DNA from: Amycolatopsis camponoti
Lineage (GTDB): Bacteria; Actinomycetota; Actinomycetes; Mycobacteriales; Pseudonocardiaceae
DNA length: 64,000 nt
Reading direction: 5' to 3'
NCBI RefSeq assembly: GCF_902497555.1
Contig: NZ_CABVGP010000003.1
Location: forward strand, 1,302,001 to 1,366,000
Shown one piece after another: positions 32,493 to 40,985 of this stretch (positions are counted from its first letter, which is position 1; each line of letters opens with the position of its first letter). A program made the position numbers and the translations under genes. The notes beneath the pieces are model-generated. The model saw only the letters and a list, made by a program, of their open reading frames with translations. It was not told where the DNA came from and did no database searches.

Positions 32493-33755
32493 TTGGGGCA
32501 GCGAAACCTCGAGGCAGCGTTGCCTGCCGGGGCGGACCCCCGGCGGTACGCCCGTGTCCTCGCGCAGGTGCACGAAGCGGCCCTGACCGGCCAAGACGGA
32601 CCCAGCCGGCCGCGGCCGGTGATCGACGCGTCCTGGCAACGCATGCGCCGCCTCGGCATGGATCCCGACAGCCGGTCCGCCGCGCCCGTCCTGACCGTCG
32701 AAGAGCTGGAAGCGCGCCGCCGCACGAGCGGGCTGGCCGAAGCGCTGCCGACGCTGCGCGGCGGCCTGATCAGCCTGGCCGAGCAGGCCGCGCACATCAT
32801 GGTGATCGTCGACGCGGGCGGCAAGGTGCTGTGGCGCGACGGCAGTGCCGCGGTTCGCCGCCGCGCCGACGGGCTCGGGTTCGTCGAAGGCGTCGACTGG
32901 CAGGAAGAAGCCGTCGGCACCAACGCGATCGGCACCGCGCTGGTCACGCGCCGCCCGGTCCAGATGTACGCCGCCGAGCACTACGTCCGCGCGCACCACT
33001 CCTGGACGTGCGCCGCCGCGCCGCTGCACGACCCGCGCGACGGCAGGCTGCTCGGCGTCGTCGACCTCTCCGGCTCGGCCTCGACCGTCCACGCGACGAC
33101 GTTGGCGCTGGTCGACGCCGTGACGCGGCTCGCGGAGTCCCAGTTGCGCACCACCCACCTCACCGAGCTGGAACGGCTCCGGGGCTTCGCCGTCCCGGTG
33201 CTCTCGAAGGTCGGCGGGCAGGCCGTCGTCGCCGACGAGCACGGCTGGGTCGCCGCGGCGGCCGGCCTCGCGCCGGTCGACCGGATCTCGCTGCCCGCGA
33301 ACCTCGCGCCCGGCGGGGTCTGGCTGCCGGCGTACGGCCACTGCGCGGTCGAGCCCGTGCCCGGCGGCTGGCTGATCCGCCCCACCGAGAGCGATGTCGC
33401 GCCGCCGACGCGCGTCGTCCTCGACGTCCGGTCGCCGCGCGAACCCGAGCTGACCGTGGCCGGCGCGTCCGGGACCTGGACCCACCGGCTCAGCCCGCGC
33501 CACGCCGAGATGCTGTACGTGCTGGCCAGCCACCGCGGCGGCCGCTCGGCGTCCGAGCTGTCGTCGGACCTGTTCGGCGACGCGGGCCGCACGGTCACCG
33601 TCCGCGCCGAGATGTCCCGGCTGCGCCGCCACTTCGGCGGGATCCTCGGCGCGAAGCCGTACCGCTTCGCCGACGACGTCGAAGTGCTGGTCCGGCGCCC
33701 GCCGAGCCCCGAAGAGGTGCTGCCGCACTCGCTCGCCCCCGCCATCCGCGGCTGA
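32493..33755 (+). CDS. GAF-domain transcriptional regulator, AcoR-like without sigma-54 domain
   Basis: A 420-residue protein. The N-terminal part (PVIDASWQRMRRLGMDP) and the GAF domain (GFVEGVDWQEEAVGTNAIGT, GTALVTRRPVQMYAAEHYV) are those of AcoR-type activators. The central AAA+ sigma-54 module is missing. The C terminus carries a winged-helix-like segment (LSPRHAEMLYVLASHRGGRS, TVRAEMSRLRRHFGGIL). Such GAF/HTH proteins regulate aldehyde, alcohol or acetoin catabolism in actinobacteria. The TTG at 32493 has AAGGAG six bases upstream; the frame open to 32355 crosses the hairpins. It probably controls the adjacent acoXAB operon. Confidence 0.75.
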   Translation: MGQRNLEAALPAGADPRRYARVLAQVHEAALTGQDGPSRPRPVIDASWQRMRRLGMDPDSRSAAPVLTVEELEARRRTSGLAEALPTLRGGLISLAEQAAHIMVIVDAGGKVLWRDGSAAVRRRADGLGFVEGVDWQEEAVGTNAIGTALVTRRPVQMYAAEHYVRAHHSWTCAAAPLHDPRDGRLLGVVDLSGSASTVHATTLALVDAVTRLAESQLRTTHLTELERLRGFAVPVLSKVGGQAVVADEHGWVAAAAGLAPVDRISLPANLAPGGVWLPAYGHCAVEPVPGGWLIRPTESDVAPPTRVVLDVRSPREPELTVAGASGTWTHRLSPRHAEMLYVLASHRGGRSASELSSDLFGDAGRTVTVRAEMSRLRRHFGGILGAKPYRFADDVEVLVRRPPSPEEVLPHSLAPAIRG

Positions 33756-33769
33756 TCACGCCCGGGAAG

Positions 33770-34906
33770 ATGGGGGACGTGCCGAAACGTCCCCTGCTGC
33801 CGGACACCATCGCGCCGAGCTGGCTCGTGGTGCAGGTGCTGGGCACCCTGTTCGTCGCGGGGACGCTGGTGACGGCGCGCGAGCCGGACCCGCGGATCTG
33901 GGCCGCCTACGGCGTCGCGAGCGCCTGCTGGCTCGGGTTCGTCGTGCTCGCGTCCCGGCGGCCGAAGCCGGCGGCCGCGCTGCTCGCCGTGGCCAGCGCG
34001 CTGCCGGCCGCGCTCGTCGGCCGGGCCGGTGACTCCTCGGCGATCCTCTTGTCCGTCATCGCGCTCGGCCGGCTCGCGGCGCTCACCACCGTCAGCGTCG
34101 GCGTGATCCTCGGGACCGGCCTGCTCGACATCGCGCTGGCGGTGACCGCGCACCTGGTCGCCGGGCACTCCTTCGGTGCGGCGCTCGCGGACGCTGCCGT
34201 GATGCTGCTGCTCGTGCTCGTCGGGCTCAACCGGCGCCAGTACGAGGTCCAGGCCAACCAGGCGGAGGCGCTGCTGGAGCAGACCCGGCTCGCGCAGGCC
34301 GAACACGCGCGCGCCGCCGCGCTCGACGAACGCACGCGCATCGCCCGCGAGATCCACGACGTCCTGGCGCATTCCCTTGGCGCGCTGGGGGTTCAGCTCG
34401 AGCTCGCCGAAGCGCTGCTCGCCGAACGGTCCGATGTGGACGGTGCGCTGCGCTCGGTCCGGCGGTCGCGGCGGCTGGCCGCCGACGGGCTGGCCGAGGC
34501 GCGCAACGCCGTCGCCGCGCTTCGGCGGGACGTCCCGCCGCTGGCCGAAGCGCTCGCCGCGGTGGCCGCCGAGCACGCGGCCAACCACGGCGTCGACGTC
34601 GGCTTCGCCACCGGCGGCGAGGTCCGGCCGCTGCCGTCCGCGGCGGTCGTCGCGCTGGTGGGCGTCGCGCGGGAAGCCCTGACCAACGCGGGCAAGCACG
34701 CGCCCGGCGAAGACGTCCGGATGCGGCTGGAGTACACGACGGCGGAAGTCCGGCTCGACGTCCGCACCAAGCTCGGCGGATTCACTCGGACGAGTGAAGG
34801 TTTCGGGCTGGCCGGCATGCGCGAGCGGCTCGCTCTCGCCGATGGCACGCTGGAATCGGGCGAGGACGACGGCTACTGGTGCGTACGCGCCGAAATCCGA
34901 AGCTGA
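33770..34906 (+). CDS. Sensor histidine kinase, NarL/DesK type, with altered ATP lid
   Basis: A 378-residue protein: about six membrane segments in residues 15-150, then a dimerisation/phosphoacceptor region with REIHDVLAHSLGALGVQLE (His near 196), and a HATPase region with N box REALTNAGKHA and G2-like GFGLAGMRERL. The G1 box (DxGxG) is not visible; RTKLGGF stands where it should be, so ATP binding may be weak. No response regulator gene is adjacent, making this an orphan. ATG 33770 or GTG 33779 may start it. It lies 14 bp after the GAF regulator on the same strand. Confidence 0.8.
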   Translation: MGDVPKRPLLPDTIAPSWLVVQVLGTLFVAGTLVTAREPDPRIWAAYGVASACWLGFVVLASRRPKPAAALLAVASALPAALVGRAGDSSAILLSVIALGRLAALTTVSVGVILGTGLLDIALAVTAHLVAGHSFGAALADAAVMLLLVLVGLNRRQYEVQANQAEALLEQTRLAQAEHARAAALDERTRIAREIHDVLAHSLGALGVQLELAEALLAERSDVDGALRSVRRSRRLAADGLAEARNAVAALRRDVPPLAEALAAVAAEHAANHGVDVGFATGGEVRPLPSAAVVALVGVAREALTNAGKHAPGEDVRMRLEYTTAEVRLDVRTKLGGFTRTSEGFGLAGMRERLALADGTLESGEDDGYWCVRAEIRS

Positions 34907-35010
34907 CCGGCCGCACGAGATCACGTGCTGGTGACGGCGGGTGGTGCCTGTGCCCGCACGTGCGGCGACTCGGCTACCTTTCTCCGGGTACGGCTAAACA
35001 GCAGCTTTTC

Positions 35011-35056
35011 GGGGGTTCCGGGTGGCGAAGCCCCCGGCCTGGGGCGGAGCCCCGGA
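35011..35056. repeat. GC-rich REP-like palindromic element
   Basis: GGGGG (35011) pairs with CCCCC (35031), and GGGGC-GGA-GCCCC (35041-35053) forms a second small stem. Similar sequences with cores like GGCGAAGCCC recur near 46990. It lies in the 171-bp gap before glnX, just upstream of its ribosome binding site. Confidence 0.4.
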
Positions 35057-35077
35057 AGGCACGGGGAGGAATCGGGG

Positions 35078-36496
35078 ATGACCACCACTGCGACGGCCCC
35101 GGGTCCGACGGCGCCCGCGCCGGGACCCCCACCGTCGCCACCGGACGGCCGCGACCGCCCCGGGGGCCGCAGTGGCCTCCTCGGCCTGCTGGACCTGCCG
35201 GGCCAGGGGGTGCGCGCGATCATCCGGTCGGCCGCGACCACGCCGGGCCGGCTCACCGTGATCGCCGTCGGGCTGGTGCTGCTGGCGCTGGTCGCCGGGC
35301 TGGTCGCGACGCTGTCGGTGCAGGACCGCGACGACACGATCAGCGGCGTCATCGACCACCGCGAGCCCCTCGCCGCCGCCGCGCAGCAGGTCTACAAGTC
35401 GCTCTCGGACGCCGACGCGACCGCGGCGAGCGCGTTCCTCTCCATCGGCACCGAGCCGCCCGAGCTGCGGTCGCGCTACGAGCGTGACATCGCCGAAGCC
35501 GGCGCCGCGCTCGCGAAGGCCGCTTCCGACTCCTCCGACGTCGCCGGCGCGGCCGGCCCGGTCGACGTCCTCAACCAGTCGCTGCCGGTCTACTCCGGGC
35601 TCGTCGAAACCGCCCGCGCGAACAACCGCCTCGGCTACCCGGTCGGTGCCTCCTACCTGCGCGAGGCGTCCGAGCTGATGCGCGCGAAGATCCTGCCCGC
35701 CGCGCAGGACCTCTACCGCGTCGACACCGCGCGGCTGGTCGAGGAGCAGAACAGCGCCACCGGGTTCCCGTGGCTCGCCACGATCCTCGTGGTCGCGTTG
35801 CTCGCCGCGTTGATCGCGGCCCAGGTCTACCTGACCCGGCGGACGAACCGGCTGCTCAACGTCGGGCTGGTCGTCGCGACGGCCGCCGTCGTGGTGTCGC
35901 TGCTGTGGGGCGCCGTCGCCCTCGTCGTGCAGGGCAGCCTGGTCGGCAGCGGCCAGGACGACGGTTCGCACCGCGTCGACGTCCTCGTCCGCGCGCGGAT
36001 CGCCGCGCTGCAGGCCCGCGCCGACGAGACGCTGACGCTGGTCGCCCGCGGCGACGGCGCGGCGTACGAAAAGGACTTCGGCGCCAACGCGGCCCAGCTG
36101 GTCGGCCCGGACGGCCAGGGCGGCCTGCTCGGCGAAGCCCGCGGCCTGATCACCGGCGGCGATGGCGCCGCGAAGGTCGCCGACGCGACGAAGGCCGCGA
36201 ACGACTGGATGAAGGCGCACAAGCAGGTGCGCGACCAGGACAACGCCGGCGCGTACCAGGAAGCCGTCGACGCCGCGGTCCTCGAGGACAAGACCGACGG
36301 CTCGGCGCCGGCTTTCCGCCGCCTCGACGACAGCCTCCAGGCGGCGATCGACGTCGGCAGGCAGGAGTTCCTCGACGACACCCACGGTGGCGAGGCCGCG
36401 CTCACGCTGCTCGCGCCCGGCCTGGCCGTGCTCGCCGTCGTCGCCGCGGCGGGTGTCACCATGGGGATCCGGGAGCGACTGAGGGAGTACCGGTGA
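35078..36496 (+). CDS. glnX: GlnX-like membrane protein of the GlnX-GlnH-PknG system
   Basis: A 472-residue protein with a Pro-rich N terminus and four apparent membrane helices: one near residues 65-85 (LTVIAVGLVLLALVAGLVA), two close together near 230-290 (LATILVVALLAALIAAQ and LVVATAAVVVSLLWGAVAL) and one at the end (LTLLAPGLAVLAVVAAAG). Two long extracytoplasmic helical regions lie between them. By position and layout it is the transmembrane partner in the actinobacterial glnX-glnH-pknG operon, passing amino-acid signals from lipoprotein GlnH to kinase PknG. ATG 35078 has GGGGAGGA upstream. GTGA overlap couples it to glnH. Confidence 0.8.
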   Translation: MTTTATAPGPTAPAPGPPPSPPDGRDRPGGRSGLLGLLDLPGQGVRAIIRSAATTPGRLTVIAVGLVLLALVAGLVATLSVQDRDDTISGVIDHREPLAAAAQQVYKSLSDADATAASAFLSIGTEPPELRSRYERDIAEAGAALAKAASDSSDVAGAAGPVDVLNQSLPVYSGLVETARANNRLGYPVGASYLREASELMRAKILPAAQDLYRVDTARLVEEQNSATGFPWLATILVVALLAALIAAQVYLTRRTNRLLNVGLVVATAAVVVSLLWGAVALVVQGSLVGSGQDDGSHRVDVLVRARIAALQARADETLTLVARGDGAAYEKDFGANAAQLVGPDGQGGLLGEARGLITGGDGAAKVADATKAANDWMKAHKQVRDQDNAGAYQEAVDAAVLEDKTDGSAPAFRRLDDSLQAAIDVGRQEFLDDTHGGEAALTLLAPGLAVLAVVAAAGVTMGIRERLREYR

Positions 36497-37464
36497 GCAG
36501 GCGGGGGAACACGGTCCGGGCGGGTGCGCTGGCGGTCGCCGCGCTGCTGCTGGCGGCCTGCGGCAGCCCGGGGAAGCCGGTCGACCCGGCCCCGGTGAGC
36601 AACGCGGCCTGGCCGCAGCCCGCCCACGTCGGCGGCCCCGACTCGACCGCCGGCGGCGCCACCGACACGAGCTGCGACCCCCTGGTCAGCCTCGCGCCGA
36701 ACGGTACCGGCATCCCCGACGGCTCGACCATGGCGAAGATCAAGGAACGCGGCAAGCTGATCGCCGGCGTCGACCAGACGACCTACCTGTTCGGCTTCCG
36801 CAACCCCACGACAGGCAACCTCGAGGGCTTCGACATCGACATGGTCAACGAGATCGCCCGGTCGATCTTCGGCTCGCCGGAGGGCCGCGTGCAGTTCCGC
36901 GCGATCCCGTCGTCGCAGCGTGAAGACGTCCTGACGCAGCACCAGGTCGACATCGTGGTCCGGACCTACAGCATCACCTGCAAGCGCCGGGAGTCGGTGC
37001 AGTTCTCTTCGGTGTACTACGTGTCCGGGCAACGGATCCTGGTCACGAAGGAGTCGAAGGTGACCAAGCTGGCCGACCTGAGCGGCAAGCGGATTTGCGC
37101 GGCGAAGAAGTCGACGTCGCTGGCGAAGATCGCGACGGACCCGTCGAAGCCGGTGCCGGTCTCGGTGGACAACTGGTCGGACTGCCTGGTGATGCTCCAG
37201 CAGGGCCAGGTCGACGCCGTCTCGACCGACGACACGATCCTCGCCGGGATGGCCGCGCAGGACCCGACGCTGAAGGTCGTCGGCGACCAGTTCACCCAGG
37301 AGAACTACGGCATCGGCGTGCCGAAGGACAACGAGGACATGGTCAAGTACGTCAACGCCGTGCTGGACAAGATCCGCGGCAGCGACGCGTGGCAGAACAG
37401 CTACCGCCGCTGGGTGGAGCCTTCGCTCGGCCCGGCGTCGCCGCCGTCACCGAAGTACAAGTGA
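36493..37464 (+). CDS. glnH: GlnH-like amino-acid-binding lipoprotein
   Basis: A 323-residue periplasmic-binding-type protein with a lipoprotein signal (ALAVAALLLAAC, lipobox LAAC). The domain shows GKLIAGVDQTTYLFGFRNP, LEGFDIDMVNEIARSIFG and VDNWSDCLVMLQQGQVDAVS, typical of the SBP family 3 for polar amino acids. In mycobacteria and corynebacteria its orthologue senses aspartate/glutamate for PknG rather than feeding an importer, and here too no ABC permease is adjacent. The GTG start lies in the glnX stop (GTGA). pknG follows 55 bp downstream. Confidence 0.85.
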   Translation: MSRRGNTVRAGALAVAALLLAACGSPGKPVDPAPVSNAAWPQPAHVGGPDSTAGGATDTSCDPLVSLAPNGTGIPDGSTMAKIKERGKLIAGVDQTTYLFGFRNPTTGNLEGFDIDMVNEIARSIFGSPEGRVQFRAIPSSQREDVLTQHQVDIVVRTYSITCKRRESVQFSSVYYVSGQRILVTKESKVTKLADLSGKRICAAKKSTSLAKIATDPSKPVPVSVDNWSDCLVMLQQGQVDAVSTDDTILAGMAAQDPTLKVVGDQFTQENYGIGVPKDNEDMVKYVNAVLDKIRGSDAWQNSYRRWVEPSLGPASPPSPKYK

Positions 37465-37519
37465 GCCGGTCGCGGCTAGGATCGATCTCCGCACGCCGGT
37501 GGGGATCTGGGAGGTAGCA

Positions 37520-40177
37520 GTGTCGGAGGAGCCGCGCCGTCCTCGGCACGCCGCACCGGACGAGGAGCAGCAGGTGGCGACGCCGAGCTGGCAGCCGCCG
37601 CCACCGGTGCGGTGGGAGACGCCGGAGCCGTCGATCTCGGGCCGCCTCGACGACGGTGAACCGCCCCGGGGCGAGGAGACCGTCTTCCACGCGCCCGTCC
37701 GCCGCCCGCCGACGCCGCCGCGCGGCCAGCCGACGGCCGTGCGCGGGACGATCCCGGGCGCGGAGGATCCGACGCGCCCGCCGGGCAGCATCAACCCCGT
37801 CCTGCCGCCGGTCCAGCCGGCCCAGGCGGCGCAGCCCGCGACGCAGGCGATCCGTCCCGATCCGAACGCGCCGCAGCCGACGAGCGTGCTCGCGGCGCCG
37901 GCGCCGGAGACCCAGAGCATCATGCCGCCGGCGCCGCGGCCGGCCACCGGGCCGGACACGCCGCTGCCCGACCCGGGCACCGAGAGCGTCCTGCCCGAGC
38001 GCAGCAGCGAAGGCCGGCACACCGGAACGGGAACCGGCAGCGGCTCGGGCTCCGGTTCCGGCGCGTTCCCGGGTACCGGCCGGCGGACGTCGTCGCGGAC
38101 GTCACGCTCGCGTCGCGGCCGGCTCGGCGCCGGGCTCGTCGAGGTCCCGGCGGTCCCCGCGCGCGACCCGGCGTCGGCGGTGCTGACGAACCCGATGGTG
38201 TCGGAGGAAAAACGGTTCTGCGGCAGCTGCAGCGCCAAGGTCGGCCGCGGCAAGGACGGAAAACCCGGTTCGCCGGAAGGAAAGTGCGAAAACTGCGGTG
38301 CGCCGTTCTCGTTCGTCCCGAAGCTGGAGCCGCACGAGGTCGTCGGCGGTCAGTACGAAGTCCTCGGCGCGATCGCCTACGGCGGCCTGGGCTGGATCTA
38401 CCTGGCGCAGGACCACAACGTCAGCGACCGCTGGGTCGTCCTCAAAGGACTGATCGACACCGGTGACCAGACGGCGATGGCGGCCGCGGCCAACGAGCAG
38501 CGGTTCCTCGCCGAGGTCGAGCACCCGAACATCGTCAAGATCCACAACTTCGTCCAGCACCCGGACGCCCACAGCGGGACGACCGTCGGCTACATCGTCA
38601 TGGAGTACGTCGGCGGCCAGTCGCTGCGGCAGCTCGCGCTCGCGCACCACCGCGAGAGCCGGCGTCCGGAACCGCTGCCGATCGGCCAGGTCATCGCGTA
38701 CGGGCTGGAGATCCTGCCCGCGCTCGGGTACCTGCACAGCCAGAACCTGCTCTACTGCGACCTCAAGCCGGACAACGTGATCCAGACCAACGAGCAGCTG
38801 AAGCTGATCGACCTGGGCGCGGTCCGGCGGATGGACGACTACGAGAGCCCATTGTTCTTCACCACCGGCTACAGCGCGCCGGAGCTGGCGAAGCAGGGCG
38901 CGTCGGTGGCGTCGGACCTGTTCACCGTCGGGCGCACGCTCGCCGTGCTGAGCTTCGAGTTCACCGGCTACACCAGCAAGTTCAAGACGACGCTGCCCGG
39001 CCCGGACGCGGTCCCGCTGTTCGCGCTCTTCGGTTCGTACTACCGGTTCCTGCGACGGGCGACGCACGCCGACCCGGACCGCCGGTTCCTCTCCGCCGAG
39101 GAGATGGGCGACCAGCTGACCGGCGTGCTGCGCGAGATCATGGCGCTCGGCACCGGCAAGCCGCGCCCCGGCGCGTCGACGGTGTTCGGCCCGGAGAGCC
39201 GCACGTTCGGCGTGCAGCTGGTGGTGCCGGAGGCCGGCCGGAACGTGCCGCTGCCCGGCGCGGACGAGGTCGTCGCCGGCCTGCCGATCCCGCAGGTCGA
39301 CACGGACGACCCGGCGGCGGGCGTGCTCGCCACGACGACCGCGCTCGAGCCGCGTGGCGCCATCGAGGCGCTGGCCGGCGCGCCACGCGAGTCGATCGAG
39401 GTGCGGCTGCGGATCGTGCGCGCCCGGATCGAGCTGGGCGAGCTGGCCGAGGCGCAGCGGCAGCTGCAGGCCGGGCAGTACCTGGCGATCAAGAACGGCT
39501 TCCCGCACGACTGGCGGATCGACTGGTACCGCGGCCTGATCGAGCTGGCCGGCGGGCGGTCGCGCGTCGCGCAGGTCGCGTTCGAGTCCGTGTACGACGA
39601 CCTGCCGGGCGAGATCGCGCCGAAGCTCGCGCTGGGGATCAGCGCCGAGGGGGTCGGCGACTACTTCGCCGCGGCGCGGTTCTACGAGCTGGTCTGGCGG
39701 ACCGACCGCTCCTACGTCAGCGCGGCGTTCGGCCTCGCGCGGGTGTACCTCGCGCAGGGTGCGCGCAACAGTGCGGTGGAGGTGCTGGAGACGGTCCCGC
39801 CGTCCTCGACGCACTACGTCGACGCGCAGGTCGCGGCGATCAGGATCAAGACCACGGCGACCAAGGCGAACGGCCGCGAGACGCCGGTGACCGAGCACGA
39901 CCTGCTGGACGCGTCGGCCCGGCTGGAGCGGCTGCGGCTGGACCTCGAGCGCCGGACGCGGCTGTCCGCCGGGGTGCTCGAAGCCGCGCACGACTGGCTC
40001 AAGCAGGGCAAACCCACACCGGGTGCGCGGGTGCTGGGGAGCCCGCTGGACGAGCGGGAGCTGCGGCTCGGGCTCGAGCGCTGCTACCGCGCGCTGGCGC
40101 GGCTGGCGGGCACGGTCGACGAGCGCGTGAAGCTGGTGGACCGGGCGAACGCCATCCGCCCCCGCACCCTCACCTGA
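37520..40177 (+). CDS. pknG: Serine/threonine protein kinase PknG with rubredoxin motif and TPRs
   Basis: An 885-residue soluble kinase. Residues 1-230 are Pro/Ala-rich and disordered. A rubredoxin-like metal site has CGSCSAKVGRG and CENCGAPF near 234-262. The kinase domain (about 280-540) has VVLKG, YCDLKPDNV and LIDLGAVRR. A TPR domain fills about 600-885 (LARVYLAQGARNSAVEVLE). This order is unique to PknG. The kinase phosphorylates the FHA protein GarA/OdhI to control 2-oxoglutarate dehydrogenase and glutamate synthesis. The GTG at 37520 has GGGAGG upstream. The 230-residue N-terminal extension is longer than in mycobacteria. Confidence 0.95.
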   Translation: MSEEPRRPRHAAPDEEQQVATPSWQPPPPVRWETPEPSISGRLDDGEPPRGEETVFHAPVRRPPTPPRGQPTAVRGTIPGAEDPTRPPGSINPVLPPVQPAQAAQPATQAIRPDPNAPQPTSVLAAPAPETQSIMPPAPRPATGPDTPLPDPGTESVLPERSSEGRHTGTGTGSGSGSGSGAFPGTGRRTSSRTSRSRRGRLGAGLVEVPAVPARDPASAVLTNPMVSEEKRFCGSCSAKVGRGKDGKPGSPEGKCENCGAPFSFVPKLEPHEVVGGQYEVLGAIAYGGLGWIYLAQDHNVSDRWVVLKGLIDTGDQTAMAAAANEQRFLAEVEHPNIVKIHNFVQHPDAHSGTTVGYIVMEYVGGQSLRQLALAHHRESRRPEPLPIGQVIAYGLEILPALGYLHSQNLLYCDLKPDNVIQTNEQLKLIDLGAVRRMDDYESPLFFTTGYSAPELAKQGASVASDLFTVGRTLAVLSFEFTGYTSKFKTTLPGPDAVPLFALFGSYYRFLRRATHADPDRRFLSAEEMGDQLTGVLREIMALGTGKPRPGASTVFGPESRTFGVQLVVPEAGRNVPLPGADEVVAGLPIPQVDTDDPAAGVLATTTALEPRGAIEALAGAPRESIEVRLRIVRARIELGELAEAQRQLQAGQYLAIKNGFPHDWRIDWYRGLIELAGGRSRVAQVAFESVYDDLPGEIAPKLALGISAEGVGDYFAAARFYELVWRTDRSYVSAAFGLARVYLAQGARNSAVEVLETVPPSSTHYVDAQVAAIRIKTTATKANGRETPVTEHDLLDASARLERLRLDLERRTRLSAGVLEAAHDWLKQGKPTPGARVLGSPLDERELRLGLERCYRALARLAGTVDERVKLVDRANAIRPRTLT

Positions 40178-40187
40178 GCTTTCCCGG

Positions 40188-40784
40188 TCAGGGGTTGATG
40201 TCCCAGTCGCGCTCTTCGCGCTGCCGCTGCTGGTTCTTCTCGTGCTGGGCCGCCAGCTTCTCCAGCGCCTGGGCGTCGCCGTGGGTGCTGAAGTGCTCGA
40301 AGCCGACGACGATGAACAGCGCCCGCGCGCTCACCGCGATCGGGCCGTCCTCGGCGTCGAGGCGGCCGTCCGCGCTGACGTAGATCTTGCGGCCCGCGAT
40401 GCCGTCCAGCCGGGCCTCGATGAACAGCGTCGAGCCGACCGGGACCGGGCGGCGGAAGTCCGTCTCGAGCTTGCCCGTCACCGCCGGACGGCGCATCAGG
40501 TTGCCGACCGTCGAACCGAGGGCCTCGTCGAACGCGCAGGCCAGCAGGCCGCCGTGGGCGAGCCCGGGGGCGCCCTGGTGCGCCGCCGTCACGGTGAACC
40601 GCGAGTGGATCACCTGGCCCTCGCCGACCGTCGAGCGCAGGTGCAGCCCGGCGTCGGCCTCGTCGCCGCAGCCGAAGCACTCGCTGAAGTGCACACCGAG
40701 CTCGGTGCCCGGCTCCGGCGCCTTCGGGTGCGGGACGGCCGGCTCCACCGGCACCGGCGGCCAGGGTTGAGAAACACGACTCAT
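40188..40784 (-). CDS. PaaI-like hotdog thioesterase
   Basis: A 198-residue hotdog protein. FGCGDEADAGLHLRS, HQGAPGLAHGGLLACAFDEAL (Asp/Glu in the HGG..DE block) and GKLETDFRRPVPVGSTLFIEA are typical of the PaaI/acyl-CoA thioesterase group. It should cleave acyl- or phenylacetyl-type CoA esters; no pathway genes lie nearby. It converges on pknG with a 10-bp gap. The C-terminal charged tail (QHEKNQQRQREERDWDINP) is longer than in most relatives. Confidence 0.85.
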   Translation of the reverse strand: MSRVSQPWPPVPVEPAVPHPKAPEPGTELGVHFSECFGCGDEADAGLHLRSTVGEGQVIHSRFTVTAAHQGAPGLAHGGLLACAFDEALGSTVGNLMRRPAVTGKLETDFRRPVPVGSTLFIEARLDGIAGRKIYVSADGRLDAEDGPIAVSARALFIVVGFEHFSTHGDAQALEKLAAQHEKNQQRQREERDWDINP

Positions 40785-40985
40785 GCGCTGACGTTAACTC
40801 GCCGGTAGCCGCTCGTCGCGCGCGACCCACGGCGTAAGCGGGCAACCTTTACCTCTCGGTAGCCGGAAAGTTCCCCACCGTAGAAGATTCACGGCTCAGA
40901 CTGCCGACCCCCGCTGACCGGGCAAGACTGGATGGATGAGCTCGAACGGCCCAGTGGGCACTGCACGGAGGAGGTCGTCGCCGGC

